Below are positions 30,350-41,696 of a DNA stretch of 64,000 nucleotides, piece by piece. The position numbers and the translations under genes were made by a program. This stretch comes from Tetrapyrgos nigripes (lineage: Eukaryota > Basidiomycota > Agaricomycetes > Agaricales > Campanellaceae). The DNA is taken from contig JAACJM010000108.1 of NCBI GenBank assembly GCA_013368315.1, positions 1-64,000 on the forward strand, read 5' to 3'. The notes under the pieces were generated by a model that worked only from the letters and a program-made list of their open reading frames with translations, was not told the DNA's origin and did not search any database. The stretch's first letter is position 1; every line of letters starts with the position of its first letter.

Positions 30350-33300
30350 ATGAGTTATTTTGAGAGGTTTCTGAGTTTATCAGCATATCGGTTACAGGAT
30401 AAGGTTTCTATGAAGATAGCAAAAAAGAAACAAGTACTCCCCCCAAAAGGTCCTGACAGTCGCTTTCTCAAAGTGGCAGACAAGCAAGAATTACCATCAC
30501 TGATACTAGAAACGCCTACCACTTTATCCACACTGAGTTCCCTCTCTTCTCTTTCTTCAATACCTTTTCCTTTGCTGGACAGTGACTCAGGTCCTGAAGA
30601 TGATCACACCATAACGGACATTGAAGAAGCCAAGCTGAAAGCTACTGCTGACATGGCTAATGAAGATACTTTGGGCTTTTTTGTGGGAGGCGTGACAGAA
30701 AAGAAGAATAGCGTGGACTGGATGAAACAGGTCAACCAACACTTCTGAGGCCAAGTAGATGAAGACAAACATGCAGGTGAGATGGGGGACTACTTTGAAA
30801 TGGGATCGCCAGCAGAAGAATGGTATGAGGAGCTGACAGCTGAACAGAAGGGGGCGAATTGGGCAGCATTTAGGGCATTGTTTTTGGTGAAGTTCCCAGC
30901 ACTGGATGTGGTGATACGCCGTACAAAATCGCAGTATACATACTTGGATTTTGGTTCATAATATCAGTTTTGACATTATTTTAAGGGAATAAGAGGACTA
31001 GGGTGAGCCATGAACTGCTAGTTAATACCTAGCAGGACTAAGAAAACAACAGTACAATAATATTAAGTGCTTACGAATGGAGAAACAACTCATTCTAAGT
31101 ACTATGATAGATATGTACGAGTTGGGAGTTATAATAGCAGACCCACCAAATGATAAAGATAGTCTATAAAGGCTTTCGAATCCTATTATAACGACTAGAA
31201 CTGCTAGCATGATCCAAAGAGAAAGTGAAATGCAAGGTAGCCCCTATTTGTGGGCATAGGAACGCGTAAGCAGCACAATCCTCAGCCAAAAGGTCAATCG
31301 GAGAAGACAGCGCTAAGATTGGACATGCAGACAATCACGCTAGGTCTAGATCTATGTATTGGTAAATCCCATAGTACTAAAACGGCTTTGAGGGAATCTT
31401 AAGTGTCTGTAAAAGGTACATGTGGACAAAAGTAGGACAAAGTATATATGTATGGGATCCCAGAGAGTTCAGCTATCCATCGGTACAGAGGGGATAGTGA
31501 ACGGGCATCTCTACACAGAGATATGAGGGACAGAAGTGCTAAGTCACAGTACATCTGAACGATCGGAATACAACCCAAATGGGTAATGTTATTTCTGGAT
31601 AAGGATAAATCCATCAGTAATCGTCTAGCTAGGCGTTGAAAGCATTGAAGAAGGAATAAGTATGCAAACGGGACTGCAGAAGAGCTGGACTCGTATGTAG
31701 AACTCAATAGTAGACTGCTGGCAATACATAGAACGTGAATAAAGCAAGATCAGAGAAAAAAGGGAAAGGAAAACTGAACAGAATAAAGAAACTACGAGAA
31801 AACCCTATGCCCCTAGCGTAAGGATGCGTATGAAGGACCTAGTAGTCATAAGTGGAGCATTCTGAGTCATAGATGCAATGCTCACTAACCAGGACAGTAC
31901 ACGAAAACACCAGACAGCTTACAAAGGGAACTGAAGAAAGTTCCTACGAATATTTAGATAATATTGAACAGTTTCTGTATACCCTAATAAGCAAGTCTTT
32001 ACTTATGAGGAAATAGGTAGAACTCGTTAGTGGACTTTTTGATTTGTTTTATATTTTCTCTACGTACCTCTTAGCGGACCTCGAAAAGAAATAGGTAACT
32101 GTATAGTTGTAGCTGCAAGTAGTATAAAAAGACCAGATATTATGAGTAGCTACCCAAGCCATGTACTGTAGAGTATCGGATCTCGCTAGCAATAGTAGAG
32201 GATGTGAAACACGGACTAAAGCTTCTAAACAAACTTAACTGCACTCGCTACGAGTATAAACATTGTGTTGGAGATAATAGAGTTTTAAAATTGAACATCT
32301 TTGGGGTTATAACTGTGATCTTTGTGTTGACCTTCTGGTCTATTAAGTGTTGATTTTAAGGCAATTGTGGCCTACAAGTGTTTGATTTTTGGGACTTGTT
32401 GATCCCCTTGGTGTTAACTTGTGTTTATTGTGTTGCGCGCTAAGTGCTAACTTCATTGAAAAACCCCGATCAAAAGTACTTATAGTACAAGTAAACTGGG
32501 AGTTTGAGTACTCTGACTACTCAGAACACTTGTCTCATTTACATTAGTATACAGTTTTGTGTTTGAGTGCAGTTCCTAGCACTTAATTACAAAAACCACC
32601 TATTAGCGGTAAAGCCAACAAACAATGAACTACACAAGGAAATCCTGGCGTTACGTCTGGATGGTACAAAGTCAGACCAACATCACAACAAATCCAAGCA
32701 GTGGATGCACATCTGGTTTGTGGACTGCCTTATGAAGTTGGCTAGTGCAGCTGGGATGGAGGGCAGATCCTCTGATATCCCCTCTGTCCATGAGAAGTTG
32801 CCTGAGGTACTCAGGGATCTAGTCCCAGATGATGCAGCAACATGGAAGGATTTCATCAGATCAATAAAGGATGTGGGATATCGTGAACATTTTTGCAACA
32901 GGCAGTGCTGCCAACCAAGAAAGCAAGCTGTTCTATACAAATGTGAAGTTAATAGACAACAAGGGAAAAGAAGTGGAGATTTTGGGTCTAGTAGACGATG
33001 GTGCCATGGTAGCGGCCATCAACACCACTGTCTATGACTCAATATGTGGCAAAATTGGGGGTTGGATGTCGTCCAGGAGAAAGATGCGGATGGCAAATGG
33101 AGAGATTGTTCTGGCAGCAGCACAATGGGAAGGAATGGTGAGGTTGAGGGGGATGGATGTGAAGGGTACATTTGAGGTGTTCAGTTCTGGCAGCAGTTGG
33201 AAGCTGCTATTCAGAAAACCATTACTCAAGGCTTTCAAGGCGGTTCATGATTACGCAGTGGACGAACTTACCATTCAGAATGGCAAACAGGTGGTGGTCA

Positions 33301-34655
33301 TCTTTAATGGCTTGGGCTCACCAATACAGATCCAACAAGTGGTTATGGTGGAAGAAGTTGAGGAGGAACAGGAAGAGTTACCAGGTGGGGGAGCTGAAAG
33401 GTTTATTATTGAGGAAGTAGTGATGCCAGGAAAGGTTGAGACTGGGAAGGTGGATGAACACATACCAATGGAAACAGCATGTAATAATAGCAGGGTACCT
33501 AAGAGCCAGGCTACCCTGTGGGACAGGGAAGTTCATTCACTCGAGTCAGTGAATACAGACCCTTTGCCCACTGATCTGCATCCAGAACACAACTCTAGAT
33601 CCACTCCTTATTCTTTTGTCTTTGAAACACCAGACGAATTCAAACAGTGATGACAACATGAGGATGAGGAGGTATTACAACATAGAGACCAGAGGTTGGC
33701 AGAAGGCAGAGATTTAGAGGAGTGACAGAACAGGCAATGGAGTGAGAGTATGAGGAGGTTAAATAAAGGAAGGAATGGTCAATGGTGGTGTAGAGGGGCC
33801 AGGGTGTATAGGATTGTACAAGAAGGGGATGACCAGTTTGTGGTTGCCAGCGGAAGGAGATGGAGATTGCGAGAGTTTGTATGGCCAAAGTGGGAAGAAC
33901 TGAGAGCAAAAAAGAGATGGAATAGGAAGCAGGCAGAGTTGAGGAAGAAAATGAAGGATAGAACATGTTCAGACTCAATGGGGGGAAGTAATGCACCCCC
34001 CTTGAGGGGAGTTTTCAATGAACCCTCTTCCATAGATGCCATCAATATTGAACATGGTACCATCCCAGATCTGAATTGACCAGGATTGCCACATGTTTGC
34101 TTGGTAGACTCTGAAGGGGATGTGGCAACATCACTGGGTGATAGGGATGTAATACCTGAATCTTTGGAAGGGCCTGGACCAAAAGGCATATATACCAGGA
34201 ACGATGGCAAGTTTGGTGCTTTCAGGGAAGAAAGGGTCCAGGAAATCTTGAGACTCATCAAGATTGGTCCAAATTTGACAGGGGAACAATGGGTCCAGGT
34301 GGAGGCACTAATCCAGAAATATGCTGACTGCTTCGCATTATCTGTGGGAGAGGTCAGAACAGTGCCAGGTGTTGTACACAAACTAAATGTAACAAAGGAT
34401 GCAAAGATGGGTACATCACCAAAAGGACAGCCTCGTCTAACACCGCCACAATGGGATTACTGGTACGATAAGCTTGATGAGCTGCTGGAGGCTGGCATCA
34501 TCGAGCAGTGTAAACCCGAAGACATCAAGTGTGCCTCCCATACAACACTGGCAAAGAAGGCTCATGAGGGTGGTGGTCTGTCCTTGGAGGAGTTGAAGTA
34601 CTGGCTCAATGAGCAGTGCATTGCAGCCAGTATAGCTACTCAGAATAAACGGAGT
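30350..34655 (+). mobile_element. Ty3-type LTR retrotransposon remnant: gag, protease, partial RT
   Basis: Frames in order: a gag-like region (30350-30965, with WYEELTAEQKGANWAAFRAL) with an internal stop; after a gap of about 1.6 kb, gag continues (KEILALRLDG ... LVPDDAATWKDFI, about 32630-32870). A retropepsin-like domain follows with ILGLVDDGAMVAAINTTVYD, KMRMANGEIV and KLLFRKPLLKAFKAVHDY (32960-33260); the usual D-[ST]-G is D-D-G. Then comes the start of the RT region (ERVQEILRLIKIGPNL, CFALSVGEVRTVPG, RLTPPQWDYWYDKLDELLEAGIIEQ), ending abruptly near 34655. No RT active site, RNase H or integrase remains, and no LTR pair could be placed. It is a truncated, inactive copy. Confidence 0.8.
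30966..32600. other. About 1.6 kb insertion splitting the Ty3 gag, unidentified
   Basis: The gag reading stops after RRTKSQY (about 30935) and resumes at NELHKEILALRL (about 32625). The sequence in between is AT-rich with no frame above about 100 codons and no recognisable motif. It may be an LTR or a non-autonomous element; AGTATAC occurs close to both borders but I cannot confirm it as a target duplication. Confidence 0.5.
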
Positions 34656-35116
34656 GGGGTGTATGTACCTGGAAGATGCAGCATATCAGAGCAGCAGATA
34701 ATATAGAGATCCTGAGTGCCCAATAGTAGTACGGGAGTCTGAAGGGGTTCCCAAAGTCTGCCACGGTCAACAGGTAGAGATATGACCACATCGCCGCTGA
34801 GTATACAGTCTCCAAAACGCTACAATTATCCATTTCGATCAGTCTACCAAACAAGGATTGGGGATTCCGTACCACAGACACCCAACCTGTAGAAGGAGTT
34901 AGCGTTTGTGCCACATATCGTCGGTATTTGAACAATAAGTAAGTACTCACCATGAATTTAAGTACAGACTTATCATTCTTGAATGAAGCCATATAATAAT
35001 GATATGTGTATCACTGATATCCCATACAGAACCGAAGACAGAACAATAGCAATCTCCATGATCCCAAGATCTGCTCCTTGAGCGAGCGTGTCGTTGAGCG
35101 GAATGTTGCTCTCCAT
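34650..35116 (-). pseudogene. Truncated DUF6534-type multi-pass membrane protein gene
   Basis: The minus strand opens with ATG at 35116 (MESNIPLNDTLAQGADLGIM), the typical short polar start before the first transmembrane segment (EIAIVLSSVLYGIS). It continues, after a frame change, with SFKNDKSVLKFM, an intron of about 60 nt, and VLETVYSAAMWSYLYLLTVA with DFGNPFRLPYYYWALRIS, which resembles helices 2-3 of the fungal DUF6534 group. The reading stops where the Ty3 remnant ends (about 34650), so the remaining helices and the DUF6534 core are missing. The resemblance is to the complete relative at 37423-39127. Confidence 0.55.
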
Positions 35117-35360
35117 AAGTTATAACGAGGCTGGATGCAGGTGGTACGAAGAGCTGTTGGTGTTCTGCATCGTGTAGGCTTATAAGCGTATATCATCCGG
35201 ACCGGCTGCGCTTCACCTTCTCATCATCACGCCTGACTCGAATGATCATGGAGTCACTTCAACTATGATACCAAGTGCCGGAGGCTGTCGTACCATTAGT
35301 ACTAGTACGGAAGTTCTGTATCTATGTTTCTTCTATACATCGTGATCAACAGAAACTCTA

Positions 35361-35650
35361 TGTATCACTGTCTGATCGCTGAATTATTTGTGGAGGACGC
35401 ACTGGTACTAATGATCCAGAGAATTACCGAGACGCAGTCCCTACATCCATCGGCATACAAGTACGTCCAAGCGCGCCATTCCATATTTCCAGCTCGTGAA
35501 GCTTTGTATCACTGTCTGATTGCTGAGTTATTCTTGAAGGACGCACTGGTACTAATGATCCAGAGAATCACTGAGACGCAGTCCTCTACATCCGTTGTTA
35601 TACAACTACGCCCAAGCGCGCCGTTCCAGATTTCCAGCTCGTGAAGCTTT
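35361..35650 (+). repeat. Tandem duplication, two copies of about 145 bp
   Basis: Unit 1 (35361-35504) and unit 2 (35505-35650) both begin TGTATCACTGTCTGAT and end TTCCAGCTCGTGAAGCTTT, with about 85-90 percent identity by eye. Landmarks shared: GACGCACTGGTACTAATGAT and CCAAGCGCGCC. No coding role is evident. Confidence 0.8.
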
Positions 35651-35739
35651 ACCCATTCGTCAAGTATCCAATCCAATTGCAATGATCCTTCTTGAGAGAC
35701 TTTCAGCATGAATATTCATACAAATACCCAGCCAGATCT

Positions 35740-36409
35740 CACACCGAAAAGGGACAAATTTCCGCTCGACGGATATGTGAACGGATATGTGCATGGCAAT
35801 AAGATATATTTGGAACCTGGATTTCAGTACAAAAAGACGATGTATCTGTAAGGTAGATATCTGAACAGAAAGTTGCTATATAAGGATGCATTTTAGTACA
35901 TTTGATTGATGTGCAGAAATATTGCGTATCAAAGCTATTGAAAGAAGTACAAAAAGACTTCATATCAAGGCTCCAGATATGGTTACGGACATGGGTCTGG
36001 AAAGACAATAAGTCCGGCTTCCTGATATGGGTACCAATAATTCACATGTCCGTTGAACGGATATGCGGATTCTGGCCTATCCGTTCAACGGACATATGAA
36101 CTATTGGCACTCATATCTGGAAGCCGGATTTATTGTCTTTTCGGATGCATATCCGTAACAATGTCCGGAGCCTTGATATGAGGTCTTTTTGTACTTTTTT
36201 CCGTAGATTCGATATGCCATGTGTCTGTGTATCTGTGCACCAGTCAAATGTACCAAAAGACTTCCAGATATATTGGCTTTCTGTTCAGATATGTAGTCTA
36301 CGGATACATCATCTTTTTGTACTTATATCTAGTTTCCAAATATATCTCATTTTCGTACACATATCCGGTCACATATCCGTCGAGCGGAAATTTGTCCCTT
36401 TTCGGCGTG
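35740..36409. repeat. 670-bp fold-back element, arms of about 330 bp
   Basis: The whole interval is a long inverted repeat centred at about 36073. Left end CACACCGAAAAGGGACAAAT and reverse complement of the right end CACGCCGAAAAGGGACAAAT match, followed by TTCCGCTCGACGGATATGTG in both. Internal pairs include CATATCAAGGCTCC and GACAATAA(G/A)TCCGGCTTCC. The centre is GTCCGTTGAACGGATA with its complement, spaced by about 15 bp. No ORF. Arm identity is roughly 80-85 percent by eye. Confidence 0.85.
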
Positions 36410-36492
36410 TCTCCCACCCCTCCGGATCCGTCATGATCATCAGTGAGAATGCCAACGTCCAAAATACACTCTGTATGTACCTCGCGCTTCAA

Positions 36493-36837
36493 CTAATTTG
36501 ATGCATACACCGGAGGAGGATCATCTGTCAAATACGGATTCAGCTGACTCTCCAACGTCTGTATATGAGCCATCATCCTTCGCATAGCCATCTGCATCCC
36601 TTCCCCATCTTTGGAGCTATCAACTTCTCTCTGGAGCCTCTGAACCTGATTTCGTAGATCATTAGCCTCTTCTTGGAGCTGAAGTTGACGTTCTGTCACA
36701 GCTGAGGTTGGATCAGTGGTTCGACTCTTGGATAGAATGAGTGGAAACGGCGAATGAGGCCTCCCAGAGCCTGCTGTGGGGGTCATGGGCTGCTCGTTCC
36801 GATGGTGATTCGAAAGGATTAATCGAGTCTCCGGCAT
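36493..36837 (-). CDS. Coiled-coil protein, probable C-terminal exon or short gene
   Basis: An open frame of 114 codons with a Ser/Pro-rich start (TPTAGSGRPHSPFPLILSK), a heptad-like amphipathic stretch (ERQLQLQEEANDLRNQVQRL onward, about residues 48-95) and an acidic Pro-rich tail (LTDDPPPVYASN). Agaricomycete proteins with this tail are often membrane or vesicle-associated, but I do not recognise a defined family. It may be the last exon of a larger gene whose upstream part (36838 and above) is not recognisable, or a duplicated fragment. Confidence 0.45.
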   Translation of the reverse strand: MPETRLILSNHHRNEQPMTPTAGSGRPHSPFPLILSKSRTTDPTSAVTERQLQLQEEANDLRNQVQRLQREVDSSKDGEGMQMAMRRMMAHIQTLESQLNPYLTDDPPPVYASN

Positions 36838-37422
36838 GTTCGATCTGTGTGCCTGGAGTCGTTACCGGCGTTGTCCTAGAGAAGAAATCATTTCGTCCTG
36901 CATATTATCATGGAGCGCGTGAATGAGAAGCTATCTCGTTTGGGAGTCTCCTTTGGCCTTGACCGGCGGTCAAAACTTCAAAGGAGACGGGCCCAGAGAG
37001 TGAGTTCGGAAGAGAAGGGTGAGAGTTCGGAAGACAAGCGTGTGAGTTCGGAAGATCCAAAAAGGTGGTGAATTCTAAGCCATATTCCCGTGGTCATCAT
37101 GATCATAATGACAGTGGGTATAACGTATAGAGTACCACAAAACATTCAAGTAAGTCTGGGAAAATCAATGTGACGTACCAGTAGAAGATAGATGAACGAG
37201 GCTGGTAATATCAATCAAGTACCATGGTAATGGATCATGGAAGATAGATGGATGAAATAATTGATGATTGGTGGGTAAAAATCAAGATAGAAGCTCTGTA
37301 ATTGTATTATATACGTGTGTATGTACATATACAGCACTTGCATATAAGTATACGCTCTGCGAAAAAAGTTGCAACTCGGAGCATTCCCCACAAGTTGCAT
37401 TGCATTGTTGCACAAGCCTACC
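36838..37422. other. Intergenic, no gene recognised
   Basis: Between the coiled-coil frame and the 7TM gene. Contains short tandem GTGAGTTCGGAAGA-like repeats (about 36998-37053). It should include the promoter of the downstream gene. Confidence 0.45.
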
Positions 37423-39127
37423 ATGTCCGAACATGATGGCTTCCCTTCGACTTCCATTCCACTTGGAATAGACATTTCTAACAGTTTCAATGGTCTCTTT
37501 GCTGGCATCATTATCTCTTGCATGTAAGTGGGTTGGGAATGCTTTTTTTTTTTGATAATCAATTTGCTGGCACAGATGTCTTGGAATAATTCTTGCCCAG
37601 ACTTGGTCATATATCTTCAATAATCAGGATGTATGGATGCTGAGAATATTAGTAAGCAGCATGTTTGTGTCTTAAGAAGATAGTATTGATTGTGTGATAC
37701 AGATGCTACTTGTATTGTGAGCAGTCTTGTCATCCTGTTTGCTAATGCACCATTGATCTAATTCATTTTTTGTGTAGTCTATTGGAGCTAGGATTCACCT
37801 GCGCAGAGGTACAGCTTTTACAGAATGATCTTGTAAGCTAAATGCTTTCATTACAAGCATTTTTTGTAGCTAACTATCTGTCTTTGAATAGGTAGCAAAC
37901 TTCGGAAATTTGTCCTCACTCACCCAAATCACTATGTGAGTGATTGATTCAGCTTTCGGCCGTAAGTTCTCCTGAAAATGCTTTGTAGTGGTTCAATAGT
38001 TGGTCAGGCAGTGACAGCTATCAGCATATTTTGCGTCCACTGCTTTTTTATGACTCGGGTATGGCTGAGTAAGTGGTATCTGTAATGGCTACACTGATAG
38101 CTTACTGATTGGCAAATAGTTGGAAAATTCCGTTGGACTTTGCTGCCTATTGTAAGTGTAGCCATTAGGTTCTATGACATGTTGTCATCATGGTGAATCT
38201 CAGGGAGTCTTGGCTACTGCTTCTTTAGGTGTGTTCTAAATTTTGCATATACTTGACATGGTTGACTAATAATTGTTGTGTGAATAGTCGCTGGATTTCT
38301 TAATGTAGCGCACACCTCAATAAACAAATCAGTGGATGTGTTTCAGGACCCCATCTTCCAGGTGGGTGAACGCAAATGATAATAATGTCAAAGCTTTCAG
38401 TGTTTGCTGACCTGGCTGGTTTTAGTTGCAATTTGGAATTCAAGCTGGTTGTGCAGCAGTTGCAGATGTTCTAGTAACATTCCATCTTTGTTGTCACTTT
38501 TTCCAATTCAGGACTGGAATTAATAGGTAGCTATTAATGAAATTATGTACTGAAACTTGAACTGAAACTTGACAACTATCCAGAACTGACAAACTCATTC
38601 AGCAACTCATTCAGTCTTTGGTTACTCGTGGTGTTCTTGTCACTATGGGTCAAATTTGCGTGATTGCAACCTACTATGTTGGAATTGAAAAATTATACTG
38701 GCAAGTTCAGTTTCTATAGCCCCTTGAACAGCTGAAATGATCAAGCATATAACAATCAGGACGCCTTTCTATTATAACATGAGTCATATCTATGCAATCA
38801 CTATGTGTAAGCCTGGAGGTTCTTGCTTTTCTGGATAACCTACTCACTTCAATTCTAGTTGCGATTCTCAATTCTCGGGAAAAGCTTCGCCGAATTGCAG
38901 GAGATGTTGTTATCGACAGCGACTTTAGTTATGCAATGAACAGCAGGCTACAAACACATCAAACTGAAAATTCAATCAGCTTCAATCAGCCAGAGTCCAA
39001 AAACATTTCCGAGGTTTGCTTTTTTGATAGTATTTGCACAGTACTTGTTGCTGACTATGATCCAATCTGTAGAATGAAGATCATAGAAATGGGCAGCAGA
39101 AAGTCCAAGTCCTGGCTTAACCATTGA
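37423..39127 (+). CDS. DUF6534-type seven-helix membrane protein
   Basis: A multi-exon gene made of small exons. Segments in order: MSEHDGFPSTSIPLGIDISN with the first helix (GLFAGIIISC); CLGIILAQTWSYIF; a helix-rich middle; GQAVTAISIFCVHCFFMTRV; WTLLPIV; FLNVAHTSINKSVDVF; CAAVADVLVTFHLCCHFFQF, the start of the DUF6534 core; RTDKLIQQLIQSLVTRGVLV; QICVIATYYVGIEKLYW; YYNMSHIYAITM; and, after an intron at about 38808-38859, AILNSREKLRR. This is the widespread agaricomycete membrane family of unknown function. The cytosolic tail to 39127 is poorly conserved. The middle exons near 37680-37900 are uncertain, and one reading there has a stop, so intactness is not proven. Confidence 0.72.
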
Positions 39128-39964
39128 ATATATGGTTGCATTGTGCCGCTGCATGAGGAAGCCATCGTTAAACCTTCCAGACAAGTCCAACTTCCGACTA
39201 ATTTGAACTATTCTTTATATATTCATTCGGACTCGGACTTCTCGGCTCTTGCCAACTCAAGCACACTCAGTGGCATTGAAATTACTTACTTACTCTTTCT
39301 ACATGTACAACAACTCGAATTGATAAGGTATACCTAAACTGAATCTTGTCTTGCAATTGAACCAAACCCATGATTCATCACATCCTCTGAAATTCGAATC
39401 AATCCTCCTCAGGCCTTAATCTTGCTTAAAAATGTCCTCTGAATTACTTGTAATCATTTGCTGACAGTGAGAACGACTCCAGGGTCCTGCACTAATAATA
39501 AGTCACCCTCTACACCTGTTGAATGATTGATTTTGGATTGATCGTCACGTTAAGAGTAGCGAGTCGCAAGTTCCAATATTTATAAGTAGAGAAACGCAAC
39601 CGTGACAATCATCATGATCACACACCTAGCGCCACTCCAGGAATTCTACATCCACCGAATCGCGATTACAATTTATTGCGATTTCCCAAAATAATGGGTG
39701 ATGGCACGCTTTAATGGCAGAAGGGTACAGTGGTACGCGCGAACTGAAGTAAGGCTGATGATATAGACTGCATGGATGAACTTCTGTGTACGTGACTCGA
39801 TTCTGATGTACTTGATTCTCCATCTCTCCTACTCCGTTGCTCAAGCGGATATCGTCACATTCCACATGAAATAGGAAGATTGGAGCCTGTCACAACGCGC
39901 CAAGGTCCCCACTGGCACTGTATTTACGTATATCCAGGCTTATGACACGACGAGCTCGTACTAG
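39128..39964. other. Intergenic, no gene recognised
   Basis: Only short frames. No repeat or motif seen that would support a gene. Confidence 0.5.
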
Positions 39965-39966
39965 TA

Positions 39967-40687
39967 CAGTCGCGGACAGTCAGCGTCGACAATTTTTTCC
40001 CACCCAATTTTCTGGGAAAAACGGCCCGTTGAAATTGGTAGTAAACCATATTTAGAGCTTATTCATACCATTAGGACAAGTTTTCAACGAGCCGATTTCC
40101 CAAAATAATTCGGGCAGTTTTTAGGCCCAAAAAATTGGCAGTACCCTAGTTTCTCGTGGGAAAAACTTCGGAAGTGTGTTTTTCGACGTATTTCGGCTTC
40201 CTGGATCTAAATCCGATATCAGTTTGGCCCAGAAAATCCGTTCTGTGCATGTGGAAGCCTGCCGAATGATTGCCGAGCAGCTTCTCCACACACGTGATGA
40301 TGACAGCCGAGGTCGGCTAAGCTTACGCTATCACTTGACATCGCTTCTGGGAGTTCTCCTTGAGTTCTCCAGACACGTCCCAGCAGACACTCTCTCATTC
40401 AGTGTGTACAAACCTCGTAGAGGTCTGTTTATTGATACAATGGCTAGACAACACTAGGGACAAGTTATCCTGACTGCTTCAAAGCCTCTTCAAAGGGGTC
40501 AAAATGCTCTCTGAAATTGGCCAAAAAATTGGCAGTTCCTAACGGCTCGTGGGAAAAACTTCGGAAGTGCGTTTTTTAACGTATTTTGATGTTCTGAGTC
40601 CAAATCCGCAATTATTTTGGCCCAGAAAATTCACGTTCGGGAACCGGAGCCGATTACTCTTTTGTCGACGCTGACTGTCCGCGACTG
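39967..40687. mobile_element. TA-flanked MITE (Tc1/mariner-type ends), 721 bp
   Basis: Terminal inverted repeats CAGTCGCGGACAGTCAGCGT (then CGACAA) at 39967 and its exact complement ending at 40687, flanked by TA on both sides (39965-39966 and 40688-40689), as expected for Tc1/mariner insertions. Inside are two direct repeats of about 105 bp (about 40130-40235 and 40525-40630), sharing GGGAAAAACTTCGGAAGTG and TTTGGCCCAGAAAAT. A frame of 93 codons (40176-40457) has no DDE signature, so the element is non-autonomous. Confidence 0.82.
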
Positions 40688-40689
40688 TA

Positions 40690-41696
40690 GTTCCGGTAAG
40701 CGGATACTGCTTTCAACAGTGCTATAATGGAGTCTATACCAAAATACAGAGTTGGATACTATGTACCTATCGACATCATAGTTCCTCGTAGAAGCTAGTC
40801 TCTCCTAGACAGACCCAACCCTTGGTTTGGGTCTGTTTGAACTGTGACCCCCGCGTCGCCGCCGCGGCGTTATTACATAAGAATGTGCACGTGCATACCG
40901 CATGACGCATCAAAACTCGCGTTAGTTTGGGTCGATTGGGACTGATTGGGACAAATTAAGGTACTTATAAGAGGTATAAGGAATCTGAGAGGCATATCTG
41001 AGGCTTTTCGGTAGCTCAAGGACTGCTGCGAGCCGTGTGCTCTGAGCTAGAGTCACACTTGTCACACTTATGTGACTACTTGGTGACTACAACTCCTGAG
41101 GGCTTTCTTCCTTGTTTCGACCAGTCTTACATCCCAATTTTCTGCAGGAACTCAATAATGGTGTATATTATGCTCGTTCGCTAATATTTGCAGTCCTTCG
41201 TAGTAGTGTTCGCTTTGCCAGCAGCGTGCCGATACATTTTTATGTAATAACGCTGCGGCGGTGCAAGAAGGGCGCGTATATACTCTCATCGGACTACGTA
41301 GAAGCGAGCAGGCCTTCTCTTTCGCCACTTCCTTCACAGTTGCCGGTGATTCAGAAGATCCTTCCTTGGATTGAGAAGCTACTAAGGAGTGCTTCGACTC
41401 CTTTGTATGGGTCTCATCGTCATTGCCACTGATTGATAGGATCCTTCCTGCATGCTGCCTGTAACTAGAATGATGAAGTTGGAGCTTTGCTCGGAATATA
41501 AGGGTATTATACTCCACTTCTTACTCACTTCTAGTCTTCAATGCCCGTCCTCGTCGCTGAAACGGGGTACCTTATAACTGGGATTGCATTAACGTCCTCA
41601 GGCTATCCTTGCGTTAGCTAGCTTCCCCCCTTTCCACTCGCCGCCTTCAAGTTGCAGCCTGTCTCCTCAGCCTCTTTGTACGCATCCGCATACAGC
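40690..41696. other. Intergenic upstream of the CYP512-like gene
   Basis: No supported gene. Contains a small hairpin AGACCCAACCCTTGGTTTGGGTCT near 40811 (arms about 9 bp). Short frames around 41112-41517 lack motifs. Confidence 0.45.

Noticed and set aside
35221..36500. Possible CRISPR-like or satellite array because of many repeated words
   Set aside because: The repeats are one tandem duplication and one fold-back, without regular spacers; CRISPR is also not expected in a fungus.
37200..37620. Minus-strand frames of 112-131 codons overlapping the 7TM first exon
   Set aside because: Tyr/His-rich translation of AT-rich sequence, antisense to the recognisable DUF6534-type exon.
41112..41517. 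Frames on both strands of more than 100 codons upstream of the CYP512-like gene
   Set aside because: Overlapping antisense frames without motif or splice support; probably promoter/5' UTR region.
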